64,000 nt of DNA from Mycobacterium yunnanensis (GCF_025823185.1 NZ_JACKVK010000005.1:1-64000); one strand, 5' to 3'; numbered from the stretch's first letter, positions 51,761 through 62,044 are shown. Translations and numbers: made by a program. The notes: generated by a model not told the origin, from the sequence alone.

Positions 51761-52525
51761 TCAATGGATAGTCGACAGGAACGACTTGGTGCGTTCGTTC
51801 TTCGGGTGGTCGAACAACTCGTCGGGTGGGGCGTCCTCGATGATGCGTCCGGCGTCCATCACGATGATGCGGTCGGCCGCGTCACGCGCGAAGCGCATCT
51901 CGTGGGTCACCACCACCATCGTCATCTGTTCACGCGCCAGTTCGCGCATGACTTCGAGGACCTCGCCGACCATCTCCACGTCCAGCGCGCTGGTCGGTTC
52001 GTCGAACAACATGACCTTGGGGCGCATGGCCAGAGCCCGCGCGATGGCGACGCGTTGCTGTTGTCCGCCGGAGAGCTGGCTGGGCCGCGAGTCGGCCTTG
52101 TCGGCCAGCCCCACTCGGTCCAGGAGCGCCAAGGCGTTCCGGCGCGCCTCGTCCTTGGGCTGACCGAGCACCCGCACCGGCGCGTTCCAGACGTTCTCGC
52201 ACGCCGTCATGTGCGGAAACAGGTTGAAGTGCTGGAAGACGAACCCGATCTCGCGACGCCGGCGGGCCAGCTCGGTGGTGCCGATCTTCTTGCCGTGGGC
52301 GCCGTGGGCGATGGACACGCCGCCGACGAGAACCTCACCGCTGGAGAGCTCTTCGAGGTGGTTGATCGAGCGCAGCAGGGTGGTCTTGCCTGCGCCGGAC
52401 GGTCCGATGAGCACCACGACCTGACCACGCATGACGTCGAGGTTCACCTCGTCGAGCACCCGTTTGCCGCCAAGCATGCAGCAGGCGTTGCGCACCGAGA
52501 CGATTGGTACGGTGGTGGCGGTCAT
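51761..52525 (-). CDS. Amino-acid-type ABC transporter ATPase
   Basis: 254 residues, ATG 52525 after CAGGAGAACCG. Walker [11 protein letters not shown]-loop [14 protein letters not shown], signature [15 protein letters not shown], Walker [13 protein letters not shown] and switch His in [13 protein letters not shown]. This is the polar amino-acid class (GlnQ/HisP). Third gene of the importer operon, with the permease gene 13 bp upstream. One odd Cys pair (NACCML) near the start. Confidence 0.92.
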   Translation of the reverse strand: MTATTVPIVSVRNACCMLGGKRVLDEVNLDVMRGQVVVLIGPSGAGKTTLLRSINHLEELSSGEVLVGGVSIAHGAHGKKIGTTELARRRREIGFVFQHFNLFPHMTACENVWNAPVRVLGQPKDEARRNALALLDRVGLADKADSRPSQLSGGQQQRVAIARALAMRPKVMLFDEPTSALDVEMVGEVLEVMRELAREQMTMVVVTHEMRFARDAADRIIVMDAGRIIEDAPPDELFDHPKNERTKSFLSTIH

Positions 52526-52538
52526 CGGTTCTCCTGAT

Positions 52539-53330
52539 TCATCCATGGGGTTGCAGCGTCGGGGTGGCGGCCGCCGCACGCCTGGCACCGAGCAGGCGCG
52601 ACATGATGGACACCCGCTGCTGGATGCCGAGTTGGCGCGCCAACCGGTTCTCGATCCACGCCTGGATGAACGTCCAGATCGTCGTCAGCGCAAGGTAGTA
52701 GATCGCCGCGACGATGAAGATCTCGAAGGTGTGGAACGTCGCCGAGCTGATCGACTGCGTGACGAGGAACATCTCGCTGACGCCGATGACCGAGAGCACC
52801 GAGGTGGTCTTCATCATGCCGTTGAAGGAGTTGCCCAGCGGTGGAACCATCACGCGCAGCGACTGCGGCACGATGATCCACCGCATGAGCCTGCCGGGCG
52901 TCATGCCGAGTGAGGCCGCCGCCTCGAACTGTCCCTTCGGCACGGAATCCAGCCCGGCCCTGATGATCTCGGCGATGTAGGCGCTCTCGTTGACCATCAG
53001 CCCGACGACGGCAGCCTGCACGGCGGCCTTCAGGGACAACCCCAGAAGCGACACGTCGTTGAACTGATAGATGCCCACGGCGGCGAAGCCGGTGTAGATG
53101 ATCACCAGTTGCACCAGCAGCGGCGTGCCTCGGATCACCCAGATGTAGACGCTGGCAAAGCCTCGCACCAGTGCGAATGGCGAGCGGCGCATCAGCGCGA
53201 TCACCAGACCGAGCAGGATCGCCAACACCATTGCCACCAGGGAGATTCCGATGGTCAGGCCGAGCCCGTCGAGGAACGAGTCGCTGGGCGCGAACAGCGA
53301 CTTCCAGAAGAATGGCCAGTCGAACTGCAC
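52539..53330 (-). CDS. Amino-acid-type ABC transporter permease
   Basis: 263 residues, GTG 53330, starting 3 bp after the binding-protein gene stop. Five to six helices; HisMQ-type N-terminus ([20 protein letters not shown]), [18 protein letters not shown], and the EAA loop [20 protein letters not shown], which contacts the ATPase. A C-terminal tail of about 40 residues ([20 protein letters not shown]) is longer than usual. Only one permease gene, so the transporter is probably a homodimer of this subunit. Confidence 0.92.
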   Translation of the reverse strand: MQFDWPFFWKSLFAPSDSFLDGLGLTIGISLVAMVLAILLGLVIALMRRSPFALVRGFASVYIWVIRGTPLLVQLVIIYTGFAAVGIYQFNDVSLLGLSLKAAVQAAVVGLMVNESAYIAEIIRAGLDSVPKGQFEAAASLGMTPGRLMRWIIVPQSLRVMVPPLGNSFNGMMKTTSVLSVIGVSEMFLVTQSISSATFHTFEIFIVAAIYYLALTTIWTFIQAWIENRLARQLGIQQRVSIMSRLLGARRAAAATPTLQPHG

Positions 53331-53333
53331 GAC

Positions 53334-54176
53334 TTACTTCTTGATGCTCAGGTCGGACATGCCCCACTCGTTCAGGATCTTGTCGTAGGTGCCGTTGGCT
53401 TGCAGCGCCGCAAGTGCCGTGGCGATGGCGTCGTGAAGCTGAGTGTCGTCCTTGCGCGTGGCGGCGCCGATGTCGATCGTGCCGAACGGCTGCCCAACGG
53501 TCTTGATCTTGGCGCCGGTCTTCGTCTCGTAGTAGCCCAGGGTCTCGGCGGTGTCCATGAAGGCGTCGACTTGGCCGTTCTGCAGCTGCTGCAGCGACAC
53601 GTCGGCCTGGTTGCTCCGGTTGACGTCGACTGCGGGCTTGCCTGCGGCAGTGCACTTGTCGGACTGCTCCATGGCGAGCGACTCCGCCGTCGTCGCCACG
53701 GCGACCATGACCTTCTTGCCGCACAGGCTCTCGTCGAGTCCCGTGACGTCGGCGGGCTTGTTCTCCGAGACCGCGATTCCGGTGCCGGACCTGACGTAGG
53801 GCACGAAGTCCACGACCTTCTCCCGCTCGGGCTTGACGTAGAGCTGCGCCATGATGACGTCGCACTGCTTGGCCTGCAGCGTGGGGATCACGGTGGCGAA
53901 CGAGGACTGCACGAAGTCGGACTTGAGTCCCATCTCGGCGGCCAGGGCCTTGCCCAGGTCGACTTCGCTGCCCACGAGTTCACCGGATTCGTCGTGGTAG
54001 ACGTTGGGGGGCGTGCCGTCGTTGGGCGCGCAGATCTTCAGCGTGCCGGCCTGCAGGATGGCCGGGGGAGCGACCTTGGCCGGGCCGCTGGGCTCCGGCG
54101 CGGCGGTCTTCGACGACGAACACGCGACGAGCGGCAGGGCAACTGCGGCCACCACGCCGATGAGCGCTCTCTTCAC
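53334..54176 (-). CDS. Amino-acid-type ABC substrate-binding lipoprotein
   Basis: 280 residues from GTG 54176, preceded by CGGAGGAA. Signal peptide RALIGVVAAVALPLVAC with the lipobox LVAC (Cys19), so a cell-surface lipoprotein. The periplasmic-binding fold SBP_bac_3 has LKICAPNDGTPPNVYHDESG, GSEVDLGKALAAEMGL, DVIMAQLYVKPEREKVVDFV and the Arg of VRSGTGIAV. Likely ligands are polar or gamma-glutamyl amino compounds, inferred from the ggt gene in the operon. First gene of the operon; palindrome 45 bp upstream. Confidence 0.92.
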   Translation of the reverse strand: MKRALIGVVAAVALPLVACSSSKTAAPEPSGPAKVAPPAILQAGTLKICAPNDGTPPNVYHDESGELVGSEVDLGKALAAEMGLKSDFVQSSFATVIPTLQAKQCDVIMAQLYVKPEREKVVDFVPYVRSGTGIAVSENKPADVTGLDESLCGKKVMVAVATTAESLAMEQSDKCTAAGKPAVDVNRSNQADVSLQQLQNGQVDAFMDTAETLGYYETKTGAKIKTVGQPFGTIDIGAATRKDDTQLHDAIATALAALQANGTYDKILNEWGMSDLSIKK

Positions 54177-54221
54177 ATTTCCTCCGATGGTCGACGCCGA
54201 GACGACGTCGGTCACCGTCGG

Positions 54222-54237
54222 CCTATCGAACGATAGG
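54222..54237. promoter_or_regulatory. Palindromic operator candidate upstream of the ABC-ggt operon
   Basis: CCTATCGAACGATAGG: perfect 7-bp arms around AA, 45 bp before the binding-protein start. The only striking palindrome in the 129-bp gap between the TetR gene and the operon, so it is a candidate binding site for that TetR protein. Confidence 0.55.
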
Positions 54238-54305
54238 GGAGCGACGACGGCAGCGCGACCGTTCGGCCGAATGTTTACCTGGCCGTCACGGGACACCGTC
54301 CTCGA

Positions 54306-55016
54306 TTAGCGGGCTGCCGCAACCTCGAGGTCCCGCAGACGGTTGCGCGTGACGTCCCGTATCGACGTCAGACGCGACTGGTCGACCAACAGTGACCGCA
54401 GGACGAAGTCCGCCGCCTGCAGGGGCCGCTCGTGGCGCATCGAACCGGACGGTCCGCCCTGTTCACGCAGAGTCTCGAACAGCACGCCGTTGGTCGCCCG
54501 CAGCACGAAGCTCGGCTCGAACTCGACGAACTCACCGGCAACGCAACCACCGTGGACCACGCTCTCGACGAGGTCGTGGAACAGCGTGATGCCCTCTCGC
54601 TCGGCGGCGAACTCGTCGAGCGCCAGGACGGCGTCCTGGTACAGCCCACGGGCGTCGAACGGCTGCGCCAAGATCTCGCGGACGTCGCATGCGATGCCCA
54701 GGTGCAACTTCTCGGCCCAGGTGGACTGCTCGCCCAGACGCTGATTCATGCGGGCGATGGACGGACCCAGGTCCATCTCGACGAGCGCACGGAACATCTC
54801 GTGCTTGGCCTGGAAGTGGTGGAACAGCGACGGCTGGCGAATCTGAACCGCCTCGGCGATGTCACGGGTCGAGGTGCCGAAGTAGCCGCGCTGGGCAAAC
54901 AGGACGGACGCGGCGAGCAGGATGCGGCCCCTCGTCGAGGTCCAGTCGACGGTCTTCGGCTGCCAGTCCTGCCCGTACGTCACCCTCTCACTGTGACACA
55001 CGATCGCGTCCCCCAC
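54306..55016 (-). CDS. TetR-family transcriptional regulator
   Basis: 236 residues with GTG 55016; GTG 54983 would give a shorter form without the first 11 residues. HTH region: RILLAASVLFAQRGYFGTST and RDIAEAVQIRQPSLFHHFQA. The ligand domain is long. Transcribed in the same direction as, and 129 bp ahead of, the ABC-ggt operon. A palindrome in that gap suggests that it controls the operon. It is also 49 bp from the end of the zinc dehydrogenase gene, whose start is far upstream. Confidence 0.85.
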   Translation of the reverse strand: MGDAIVCHSERVTYGQDWQPKTVDWTSTRGRILLAASVLFAQRGYFGTSTRDIAEAVQIRQPSLFHHFQAKHEMFRALVEMDLGPSIARMNQRLGEQSTWAEKLHLGIACDVREILAQPFDARGLYQDAVLALDEFAAEREGITLFHDLVESVVHGGCVAGEFVEFEPSFVLRATNGVLFETLREQGGPSGSMRHERPLQAADFVLRSLLVDQSRLTSIRDVTRNRLRDLEVAAAR

Positions 55017-55065
55017 GTGAACCGCACCCGAAAGCCGAAGCGGCCTAACACGATCGGTTCACGCG

Positions 55066-56079
55066 TCATCGCGACGACGAGACGCTCACCACGACCTTGT
55101 CGCCACGCCGCTCCGAGGCCAACCGGAACGCCTTGGCCGCCTCGGCAAGGGGATGCCGTTCGGTCACCAGCTGGTCGAGGTCGAGGCCGCCGGCCGCCAA
55201 GGCGATCGCCCGGGGATACGTGTCGTTCATGCGTCGCACCATCGCGAACGTCAGCCCCTTGCGCCGGGCCACCGCCGCGGGATACGCCGAATCATCCTGG
55301 GATGGGATGCCCGCCAACGCGATCCGGGCACCGGGACGGGCCGCCGCGACGGCGGTGGCGATCGCGGCGTCGGTTCCGGCGATCTCCACGACGACGTCGA
55401 CACCCCGGCCGCCGGTCGCCTCGAGGACGTCCTCGGCGCCGTTGGCGTCGGAGAACACGGCGTCCGCTCCGCTGCGCAACGCCGTCGCGCGGCGGTGCTC
55501 GAGGGGTTCGGTCACGAAGATCCGTGCCGCACCCCGGCGACGGGCCACCTGGACGACGAGTGCGCCAATCGGCCCTCCCCCGACGACGAGCACGTCCGCG
55601 CGGGGCCGCAAGTGACTGACCGTGACCGCGTGTAGCGCCACGCCGAGCGGTTCCAGCAACGCCCCCGCGTCGTCACTCACCTCGTCGGGGAGGGGATGCA
55701 GCAAGTGATCCGGCCACACGAGGCGCTCTTGCATCGCACCGTCCAGGGTCCCGTGACCCGCGAATCTCACCGTCGGGCAGAGATTCTCGTATCCCAGCCG
55801 GCACATCTCGCACTGGCGGCACGCAATCGCCGGGTCGACCGCGACCCGGCGGCCGACGTGCGGCCCGGTGAGTGCGACGGCGGCGAACTCGTGTCCCGGC
55901 ACGACGGGCCGCTCGATGCGGTTCTCGCCGATTCCGCCGTCGGTGAACCAGTGCAGGTCGGAACCGCAGATGCCCACCGAGGTGACCGCGATCGACGACC
56001 AACCCGGCGGAGGGTCACCTGGGTCGGGTTCCTCGGCGACGCGGAGGTCACCGACGGCGTGCAAGCGGGCGGCGATCAT
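55066..56079 (-). CDS. Zinc-dependent alcohol dehydrogenase (polyol/idonate type)
   Basis: 337 residues, ATG 56079, 13 bp after araA. MDR fold: catalytic-zinc residues in GICGSDLHW (Cys) and VPGHEFAAVAL (His-Glu), structural-zinc cysteines in CRQCEMCRLGYENLC, and cofactor-binding VLVVGGGPIGALVVQVARRR. L-idonate 5-dehydrogenase and sorbitol/arabitol dehydrogenases are nearest in pattern. As the last gene of the arabinose operon it could oxidise a sugar or alditol entering the same pathway, for example L-arabitol, but this is inference. Confidence 0.87.
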   Translation of the reverse strand: MIAARLHAVGDLRVAEEPDPGDPPPGWSSIAVTSVGICGSDLHWFTDGGIGENRIERPVVPGHEFAAVALTGPHVGRRVAVDPAIACRQCEMCRLGYENLCPTVRFAGHGTLDGAMQERLVWPDHLLHPLPDEVSDDAGALLEPLGVALHAVTVSHLRPRADVLVVGGGPIGALVVQVARRRGAARIFVTEPLEHRRATALRSGADAVFSDANGAEDVLEATGGRGVDVVVEIAGTDAAIATAVAAARPGARIALAGIPSQDDSAYPAAVARRKGLTFAMVRRMNDTYPRAIALAAGGLDLDQLVTERHPLAEAAKAFRLASERRGDKVVVSVSSSR

Positions 56080-56092
56080 CGCGACCCTGCGC

Positions 56093-57604
56093 TCACAGTC
56101 CGGCGGCGACGTGGTGATACACGTCGTTCCACTTCAGTTCGTGCTGGAAACCGCGCACCGTGGTGGCGGCGTCGATGACCAACAGTTCGGTGTCGGTCAT
56201 GGCGGCCAGGTCGTCGATCGCCTCGGCGTCGACGGCGGTCGACATCACGGTGTGGTGCGGCGCCCCGGACATCAACCATGCCTCGGTCGACGTGGACCAG
56301 TCCGGCAAGGGCTCCCACACCGCACAGGCGACTGGCAGATTCGGCAGGTCCTGGGTCGGCTCGACGACGTGTACTTCGTTGACCACGAGCCGGAATCGGG
56401 ACCCCATGTCACTGATGCCGAGAATGATGGCCTCTCCCGGAGCCGCGGTGAAACGCAGCCGAACCGGATCCTCCCGATCACCAATGCCGAGGGGATGCAC
56501 CTCGAGGGTCGGCTTCGCCGCCGTGATGCTTGGGCAGACCTCGAGCATGTGGGCGCCGAGGATGCGTTCCCGACCCGGCGTCAGATCGTAGGTGTAGTCC
56601 TCCATGAACGACGTGCCGCCGGGCAACCCCTCGCCCATCACCTTGACCGTCCGCAACATCATCGAGGTCTTCCAGTCACCCTCGCCGCCAAAGCCGTAGC
56701 CGTCGGCCATCAGCCGCTGGACGGCCAGCCCGGGGAGCTGACGGAGCCCGCCGAGATCCTCGAAGTTGGTGGTGAAGGCGTGAAACCCGCCCCCTTGGAG
56801 GAACTTTCGCAAGCCCAGCTCGATCTGTGCGCCGTGGCGCAGCGAGTCGTGCCGGTCGCCGCCGGGTCGCAGTTCGGCGGCCACCTCATAGGTGTCCTCA
56901 TACTCGCCGATCAGCTCGTCGACCTCGGCGGCCGTGACGCGGTCGACGACGGCGACGAGGTCGTTGACGCCGAAGGCGTCGATCGAGGCTCCGAAGTGGG
57001 CCTCGGCCTCGACCTTGTCGCCCTCGGTCACGGCGACGCCGCGCATGTTGTCACCGAAGCGGGCGAGCTTCATCGTCGACAATTCGGCGCGGCCGAGCGA
57101 GGCACGCGCCCAGGTGCCGATCCTCCGTCTGGTCTTCGCGTCGCTGACGTGCCCGGCGACGGTCTTGCGGGGGGTCGACAGCCGGGTCTGGATGTAGCCG
57201 AATTCCCGGTCGCCGTGGGCCGCCTGGTTGAGATTCATGAAGTCCATGTCGAGGCTCTGCCACGGCAGTTCGACACCAAACTGGGTGTGCAGGTGCAGCA
57301 ATGGCTTGCGCAGCGTCTTGAGGCCGCGGATCCACATCTTGGCCGGCGAGAACGTGTGCATCCACGCGATCACGCCGATGCACTCCTCGGAGGCGTTGGC
57401 CTCGGCGAGCACCTGGGCGATGGCCTCGGTCGTGGTGACGACGGGAAGCCAGCGCACCTGCACGGGGATCTCGGCGCTGCCGTCGAGTTGGTCGGCGATC
57501 TGGCGCGACTGGTCGGCGACCTGATCCAGGATGTCCGGTCCGTACAGGGATTGGCTGCCCGTGACCAGCCATACCTGGCTGGTCACGAGTCGGGACGCGA
57601 TCAT
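56093..57604 (-). CDS. araA: L-arabinose isomerase
   Basis: 503 residues, ATG 57604 overlapping the araD stop. It opens [13 protein letters not shown] and continues with [18 protein letters not shown] and [20 protein letters not shown]. Mn-site Glu/His residues lie in [19 protein letters not shown] and the His of [10 protein letters not shown]. Converts L-arabinose to L-ribulose, in the cytoplasm. The last 45 residues include [12 protein letters not shown]. Part of araB-araD-araA order with 4-bp overlaps, the order seen in M. smegmatis-type clusters. Confidence 0.96.
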   Translation of the reverse strand: MIASRLVTSQVWLVTGSQSLYGPDILDQVADQSRQIADQLDGSAEIPVQVRWLPVVTTTEAIAQVLAEANASEECIGVIAWMHTFSPAKMWIRGLKTLRKPLLHLHTQFGVELPWQSLDMDFMNLNQAAHGDREFGYIQTRLSTPRKTVAGHVSDAKTRRRIGTWARASLGRAELSTMKLARFGDNMRGVAVTEGDKVEAEAHFGASIDAFGVNDLVAVVDRVTAAEVDELIGEYEDTYEVAAELRPGGDRHDSLRHGAQIELGLRKFLQGGGFHAFTTNFEDLGGLRQLPGLAVQRLMADGYGFGGEGDWKTSMMLRTVKVMGEGLPGGTSFMEDYTYDLTPGRERILGAHMLEVCPSITAAKPTLEVHPLGIGDREDPVRLRFTAAPGEAIILGISDMGSRFRLVVNEVHVVEPTQDLPNLPVACAVWEPLPDWSTSTEAWLMSGAPHHTVMSTAVDAEAIDDLAAMTDTELLVIDAATTVRGFQHELKWNDVYHHVAAGL

Positions 57605-58314
57605 CGGTGGTTCTCCTGGGTGGTGGTAGACGGTTGGTCGGCCTGGCCGTAGACGTTCTGGTACCGCTCCCACAAAGCGGTCACGTTGGCCGCGTCGATG
57701 CGTGACGTGGTGCCCATCTGACGGCTGATGTGCACGGTGCGGGCCACGTCCTCCACCATGACCGCGGCCTTGACCGCGTCTCGCGGCGTACGGCCGATGG
57801 TGAACGGGCCATGGCTGCGCATCAGGACGGCGGGAGACCTGCTGTCCCGCAACGTCTCTACAATGCCGCGCCCGATCGAATCGTCGCCGATGAGCGCAAA
57901 CGGACCGACCGGCACGTCACCGCCGAATTCGTCGGCGATCATCGTCAGCACGCAGGGAATGGGCTCACCGCGCGCTGCCCATGCGGTGGCGTAGGTGGAG
58001 TGAGTGTGGACGACGCCGCCCACATCGGGCATGTGCCGGTAGACGTAGGCGTGCGCCGCGGTGTCCGAGGACGGGTTGAGGTCGCCGTCGACGAGGTTGC
58101 CGTAGAGGTCGCACACCACCATGTCGTCTGCGGTCATCGAATCATAGTCCGCACCAGAGGGTTTGATGACCATGAGGTCGCTGCCCGGTACCCGGGCGGA
58201 GACGTTGCCCGCCGTCCAGATGACCAGGTCGTAGCGGGTCAGCTGAGCGTGCAGATCGCAGACGTCACGGCGCAATTGGGCGATGACGCGGTTGGTCTCG
58301 GCGGTGACGGTCAT
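57601..58314 (-). CDS. araD: L-ribulose-5-phosphate 4-epimerase
   Basis: 237 residues, ATG 58314. Class-II aldolase fold with the zinc site: [19 protein letters not shown], and the two His of [15 protein letters not shown] further His in [11 protein letters not shown] completes the metal set. It turns L-ribulose-5-phosphate into D-xylulose-5-phosphate. Start and stop overlap araB and araA by 4 bp each. Confidence 0.95.
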   Translation of the reverse strand: MTVTAETNRVIAQLRRDVCDLHAQLTRYDLVIWTAGNVSARVPGSDLMVIKPSGADYDSMTADDMVVCDLYGNLVDGDLNPSSDTAAHAYVYRHMPDVGGVVHTHSTYATAWAARGEPIPCVLTMIADEFGGDVPVGPFALIGDDSIGRGIVETLRDSRSPAVLMRSHGPFTIGRTPRDAVKAAVMVEDVARTVHISRQMGTTSRIDAANVTALWERYQNVYGQADQPSTTTQENHR

Positions 58315-60014
58315 CGCGACGCCCCTACGGTCTCCAGCGATCCGATCCGACGCAGGCGGCGCATCATGTCGTTGCCTCGTCCGAACCAGTCGTAGAGCGT
58401 CACGTACTCGCGGTACAGCTGATCGTAGAGTTCCACGTTCTCCGGAATCGGGGTGTAGGCGTTGCGCACTCTCTTGCCCATCTGCTTGGCGGCGGCACGG
58501 ACGTCGGTGAACGCGCCCGCCGCAGTGGCGGCGTGAATCGCCGACCCGAGGGCCGGCGCTTGCGTCGACGGCACCGTCGACAGCGGAAGCCCGACGACGT
58601 CGGCGTAGATCTGCATCATCAACCGGTTCTTGAGCAGACCGCCGGCGACCACCAGTTCGGTCACCGGAACCCCGCACTGGACGAAGGTCTCGACGATCAT
58701 TCGGGTCCCAAAGGCGGTGGCCTCCAACAAGGCCCGGTAGGAATCCACGCACGTGGTCTCCAGCGTCTGCCCGACGATCACTCCGGACAGCTCGTGGTCG
58801 ACGAGCACCGAACGGTTGCCGCTGTGCCAGTCCAGCGCGACGAGCCCGTGCTCGCCTACTCGCTGAGCGCTGGCGAGTTCGGTCAGGTGCTCGTGGAGGC
58901 TCAGACCGCGGTTGCGCGCCTCGATCTCGTAACGCTCGGGCACGCAGTTCTTGATGAACCACGCGAAGATGTCGCCGACACCGGATTGGCCGGCCTCGTA
59001 GCCCCAACTGCCCTCGAGGATTCCGCCGTCGACGGCACCGCACATGCCGGGTACGTCGCGAAGGACGTCGGAGTTCATCACGTGGCACGTCGAGGTACCG
59101 ATGATGGCCACCAGGTGGCCGTCGTCGAGCGCGTCGGCCGCGGCCACCGTCACGTGCGCGTCGACGTTGCCGACGGCGACGGGGATGCCCTCGGGCAGAC
59201 CGGTCCACCCCGCGGCCTCGGCGGTGAGCGTGCCCGCAGGCTCGCCGAGCTGCCCGATCGGCTGCTCGAGCTTGTCGGTGACGAAGTTCGCGAAGGCGGG
59301 GTTCAACTCGGCGAGGAACTCCGCCGACGGGTAACGACCGTCCTGGCGAATTCCCTTGTAGCCGGCCGTGCAGGCGTTGCGGACGTAGCGTCCGCACAGC
59401 TGCCACACGATCCAGTCCGCGGCCTCGACGAACCGGTCCATCGTCTCGTAGACCCGAGGGTCGTCCTCGAGGATCTCCAGCGCCTTGGCGAACTCCCATT
59501 CACTGGAGATCAGTCCGCCGTAGCGCGGCAGCCACGTCTCGCCGCGCTGCGCCGCGACGGCGTTGATGCGATCGGCCTGCGGCTGAGGTGAGTGATGGCG
59601 CCACAGCTTGCCGTAGGCATGCGGCCGGTCGGCGTACTCGGGCAGCTCGCACAGCGGGGTGCCGTCGGCCAGCACGGGGACCATGGTGCAGGCGGTGAAG
59701 TCGGTGCCGATCCCGATCACGCCGGAAGGGTCCACACCGGCCTCCTCGACTGCGGCGGGGACGGCCGTGCGCAACACCTCGACGTAGTCGGCCGGAACCT
59801 GCAGGGCCCATTGCGGCGGCAGCCGCCGGTCGTGGCCCGGCAACGTCTCCGACACCACGCCGTGGGCGTAGACGTGTTCGGCCTGCGCCAATTCGTGGCC
59901 GTCGCTCACGCGGACCACCACGGCACGCCCGGACAGGGTGCCGAAGTCGACACCAACCGTGTACTTTTCGGCGGCCCTCTCGGCCGTCGCTGCGGTGGCG
60001 TCGTCGCCCTTCAT
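58311..60014 (-). CDS. araB: L-ribulokinase
   Basis: 567 residues, ATG 60014 after GAGGAGAACCG. FGGY kinase: TVGVDFGTLSGRAVVVR (phosphate 1), GIGTDFTACTMVPVL, the sugar site around HHSPQPQADRINAVA, AIIGTSTCHVMNS (phosphate 2) and VVAGGLLKNRLMMQIYADV (adenosine). Phosphorylates L-ribulose with ATP in the cytoplasm. Overlaps lacI by 4 bp upstream and araD by 4 bp downstream. Confidence 0.96.
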   Translation of the reverse strand: MKGDDATAATAERAAEKYTVGVDFGTLSGRAVVVRVSDGHELAQAEHVYAHGVVSETLPGHDRRLPPQWALQVPADYVEVLRTAVPAAVEEAGVDPSGVIGIGTDFTACTMVPVLADGTPLCELPEYADRPHAYGKLWRHHSPQPQADRINAVAAQRGETWLPRYGGLISSEWEFAKALEILEDDPRVYETMDRFVEAADWIVWQLCGRYVRNACTAGYKGIRQDGRYPSAEFLAELNPAFANFVTDKLEQPIGQLGEPAGTLTAEAAGWTGLPEGIPVAVGNVDAHVTVAAADALDDGHLVAIIGTSTCHVMNSDVLRDVPGMCGAVDGGILEGSWGYEAGQSGVGDIFAWFIKNCVPERYEIEARNRGLSLHEHLTELASAQRVGEHGLVALDWHSGNRSVLVDHELSGVIVGQTLETTCVDSYRALLEATAFGTRMIVETFVQCGVPVTELVVAGGLLKNRLMMQIYADVVGLPLSTVPSTQAPALGSAIHAATAAGAFTDVRAAAKQMGKRVRNAYTPIPENVELYDQLYREYVTLYDWFGRGNDMMRRLRRIGSLETVGASR

Positions 60015-61039
60015 CGGTTCTCCTCGTACGTTGCCGTGCTCTGACGGACGATCAATTTGGGGGGTAGCAGGGGCACGTTGGTCGTCGACCCGTCCAACGT
60101 GGCGGTGACGAGGTCGATGGCCCGACGGCCGATGGCCTGAAAGTCTTGGCGGACCGTGGTCAGCGACGGGTTGAGGTACCCAGCCTCCGGGATGTCGTCG
60201 AACCCGACGACGCTGACGTCCCTCGGTACCACGAGGCCGGCCTCGGCGAAGGCGTGCAGCACGCCGATCGCCATCTGGTCGTTGGCGACGAACACCGCGG
60301 ACGTCTCGCGACGCGCGGCCATCTCGCGACCGATCTCGTAACCGCGGGCAGGGGTCCAGTCGCCCTCCCACGGTTCGCGCACCTGAAGGCCGGCACCACG
60401 CATCGCCTCCTCGTAGCCGGCGCGACGGCCCTTGGCCTCGGTATAGCTCAACGGACCGAGGACGTGGTCGATCTCGCGATGGCCCAGGTCGATCAAGTGC
60501 TGGGTGGCTTGGCGGGCGCCGTCGATCTGGTCGACGCCCACGCTCAGCCCCCGACCCGACAGGTCGCCCTCCACCACGATCAGCGGAACGCCGGGGTCGG
60601 CAGCGGCCACGACGGCCAGCGCGTCCTCCTGGGCGGCGATCATCACGATGGCCTCCACCGCTTGGCGCGCAAGGTATTCCAACGCCCCGGCCAGTTCCTC
60701 GACCGTCACCTCGGCCAACGGCACCAGGCTGGAGAAGTAGCCGGCACCGCGCGCCGCCTCCTGCACGGAGCGCTGGATGCTCGACGGACCGTAGAGCGCG
60801 CTGTTGGTGCCGACGATGCCGATGATTCCCGACCGCCGCGTGACCAGCGCTCTGGCCGCGGTGTTGGGCCGGTAGCCGAGTTCGGAGATGGCCTGCTCGA
60901 CGCGGGCCTTGGTGGTGGGCCGGATGCTCGTCGACCCGTTGATGACGCGAGAGACCGTCTGATGGCTGACACCGGCGAGCCGTGCGACGTCGGCCATGAC
61001 GGGTTTGGGCGCCGTGGGCGGCATGGGTTGGGCACTCAT
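60011..61039 (-). CDS. LacI-family regulator of the arabinose operon
   Basis: 342 residues, ATG 61039 overlapping the permease stop. HTH at residues 13-33 (MADVARLAGVSHQTVSRVIN) with the hinge SELGYRPNTAARAL. The ligand domain resembles sugar-binding proteins (VDQIDGARQATQHLIDLGHR; VSVVGFDDIPEAGYLNPSL). It is encoded in the middle of the operon that it presumably represses, so it would be made with the transporter and enzymes and reset the system. L-arabinose is the expected inducer. Its operator should lie upstream of the transporter genes, outside the window. Confidence 0.9.
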   Translation of the reverse strand: MSAQPMPPTAPKPVMADVARLAGVSHQTVSRVINGSTSIRPTTKARVEQAISELGYRPNTAARALVTRRSGIIGIVGTNSALYGPSSIQRSVQEAARGAGYFSSLVPLAEVTVEELAGALEYLARQAVEAIVMIAAQEDALAVVAAADPGVPLIVVEGDLSGRGLSVGVDQIDGARQATQHLIDLGHREIDHVLGPLSYTEAKGRRAGYEEAMRGAGLQVREPWEGDWTPARGYEIGREMAARRETSAVFVANDQMAIGVLHAFAEAGLVVPRDVSVVGFDDIPEAGYLNPSLTTVRQDFQAIGRRAIDLVTATLDGSTTNVPLLPPKLIVRQSTATYEENR

Positions 61040-62037
61040 CCGGGCTTCCTCACCAACAGTCGCTGAACCAGAACGAACATCAGCAGCAGCACACCGGTCA
61101 TGATGCGGGTCCAGTAGGAGTCGAGATTGGCTGCGGTGACGAAGGTTTGGATGGTGCCCAGCACCAGCACCCCGATGAGCGAACCGAGCACGAATCCCAC
61201 CCCACCGGATAGCAGCACGCCGCCGATGACGGCTGCGGCGATGGCGTCGAGTTCGAGTCCGATGCCGTTCAGACTGTACCCGGAGAGCTTCTGCACCCCG
61301 AGCAGCAGTCCGGACAACGCGGCGCACAGTCCGCTGATCGCGTATACCGACACCCGGGCCCGAGAGGCGTTGAGCCCCATCAGCTGTGCCGACTGCCGGT
61401 TGCCGCCGACGGCGTAGACGGTGCGGCCGAACCGGGTCAGATGCAGCACGTAGACCGCGACGAGCACCGCGGCGAGCGCCGCCACGACCGTCCACCGAAT
61501 GAACTTGTCCTCGTACAGGTAGACGTAGTTCAGGCCGAACTCGCGCAGGACTGGATCCTTGATCGGCAGCGTGTCGACGCTGATGACGTAGCAGAGCCCG
61601 CGGGCCAGGAACATCCCGGCCAGCGTCGCGATGAAGGGCTGCACGTCGAAGTACTCGATGACCAGGCCCATCATCAGGCCAAGGAGCGGCCCGACGACGA
61701 GCACCGCGGCGACGGCCAGCGGCATCGGCCAACCGGCCTTGAGCGCGGTCGCGAGGATCACGGTCGAGAGTGCGACGACCGACCCGACGGACAGGTCGAT
61801 GCCGCCGGTGAGGATCACGAACGTCATGCCGACCGCCAAGACGATCAAGTAGGCGTTGTCCACCAACAGGTTCAGGAACACCTGCGTGGGGCTGGCGAAG
61901 TCGTATTGGGTGACCACGGCGACGAACATCACCACGAAGAGCACCAGTGAGGCCAGCGGTGAGAGGTACCTGCCCCTGATCCGACGGAAGACCTCCGCGG
62001 TGTCGAACCGGGGGCGTTCGACGGTCTGCACGCTCAT
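61036..62037 (-). CDS. Sugar ABC transporter permease (BPD_transp_2), second copy
   Basis: 333 residues, ATG 62037, 7 bp after the other permease. Eight to ten helices with the family markers VGMTFVILTGGIDLSVGSVV, FIATLAGMFLARGLCYVIS and the EAA-like GLNASRARVSVYAISGLCAA. The ABC-type ribose/galactofuranose/arabinose family (RbsC, YjfF, AraH). It forms the membrane channel together with the gene upstream. Confidence 0.92.
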   Translation of the reverse strand: MSVQTVERPRFDTAEVFRRIRGRYLSPLASLVLFVVMFVAVVTQYDFASPTQVFLNLLVDNAYLIVLAVGMTFVILTGGIDLSVGSVVALSTVILATALKAGWPMPLAVAAVLVVGPLLGLMMGLVIEYFDVQPFIATLAGMFLARGLCYVISVDTLPIKDPVLREFGLNYVYLYEDKFIRWTVVAALAAVLVAVYVLHLTRFGRTVYAVGGNRQSAQLMGLNASRARVSVYAISGLCAALSGLLLGVQKLSGYSLNGIGLELDAIAAAVIGGVLLSGGVGFVLGSLIGVLVLGTIQTFVTAANLDSYWTRIMTGVLLLMFVLVQRLLVRKPG

Positions 62038-62044
62038 GACTTCC

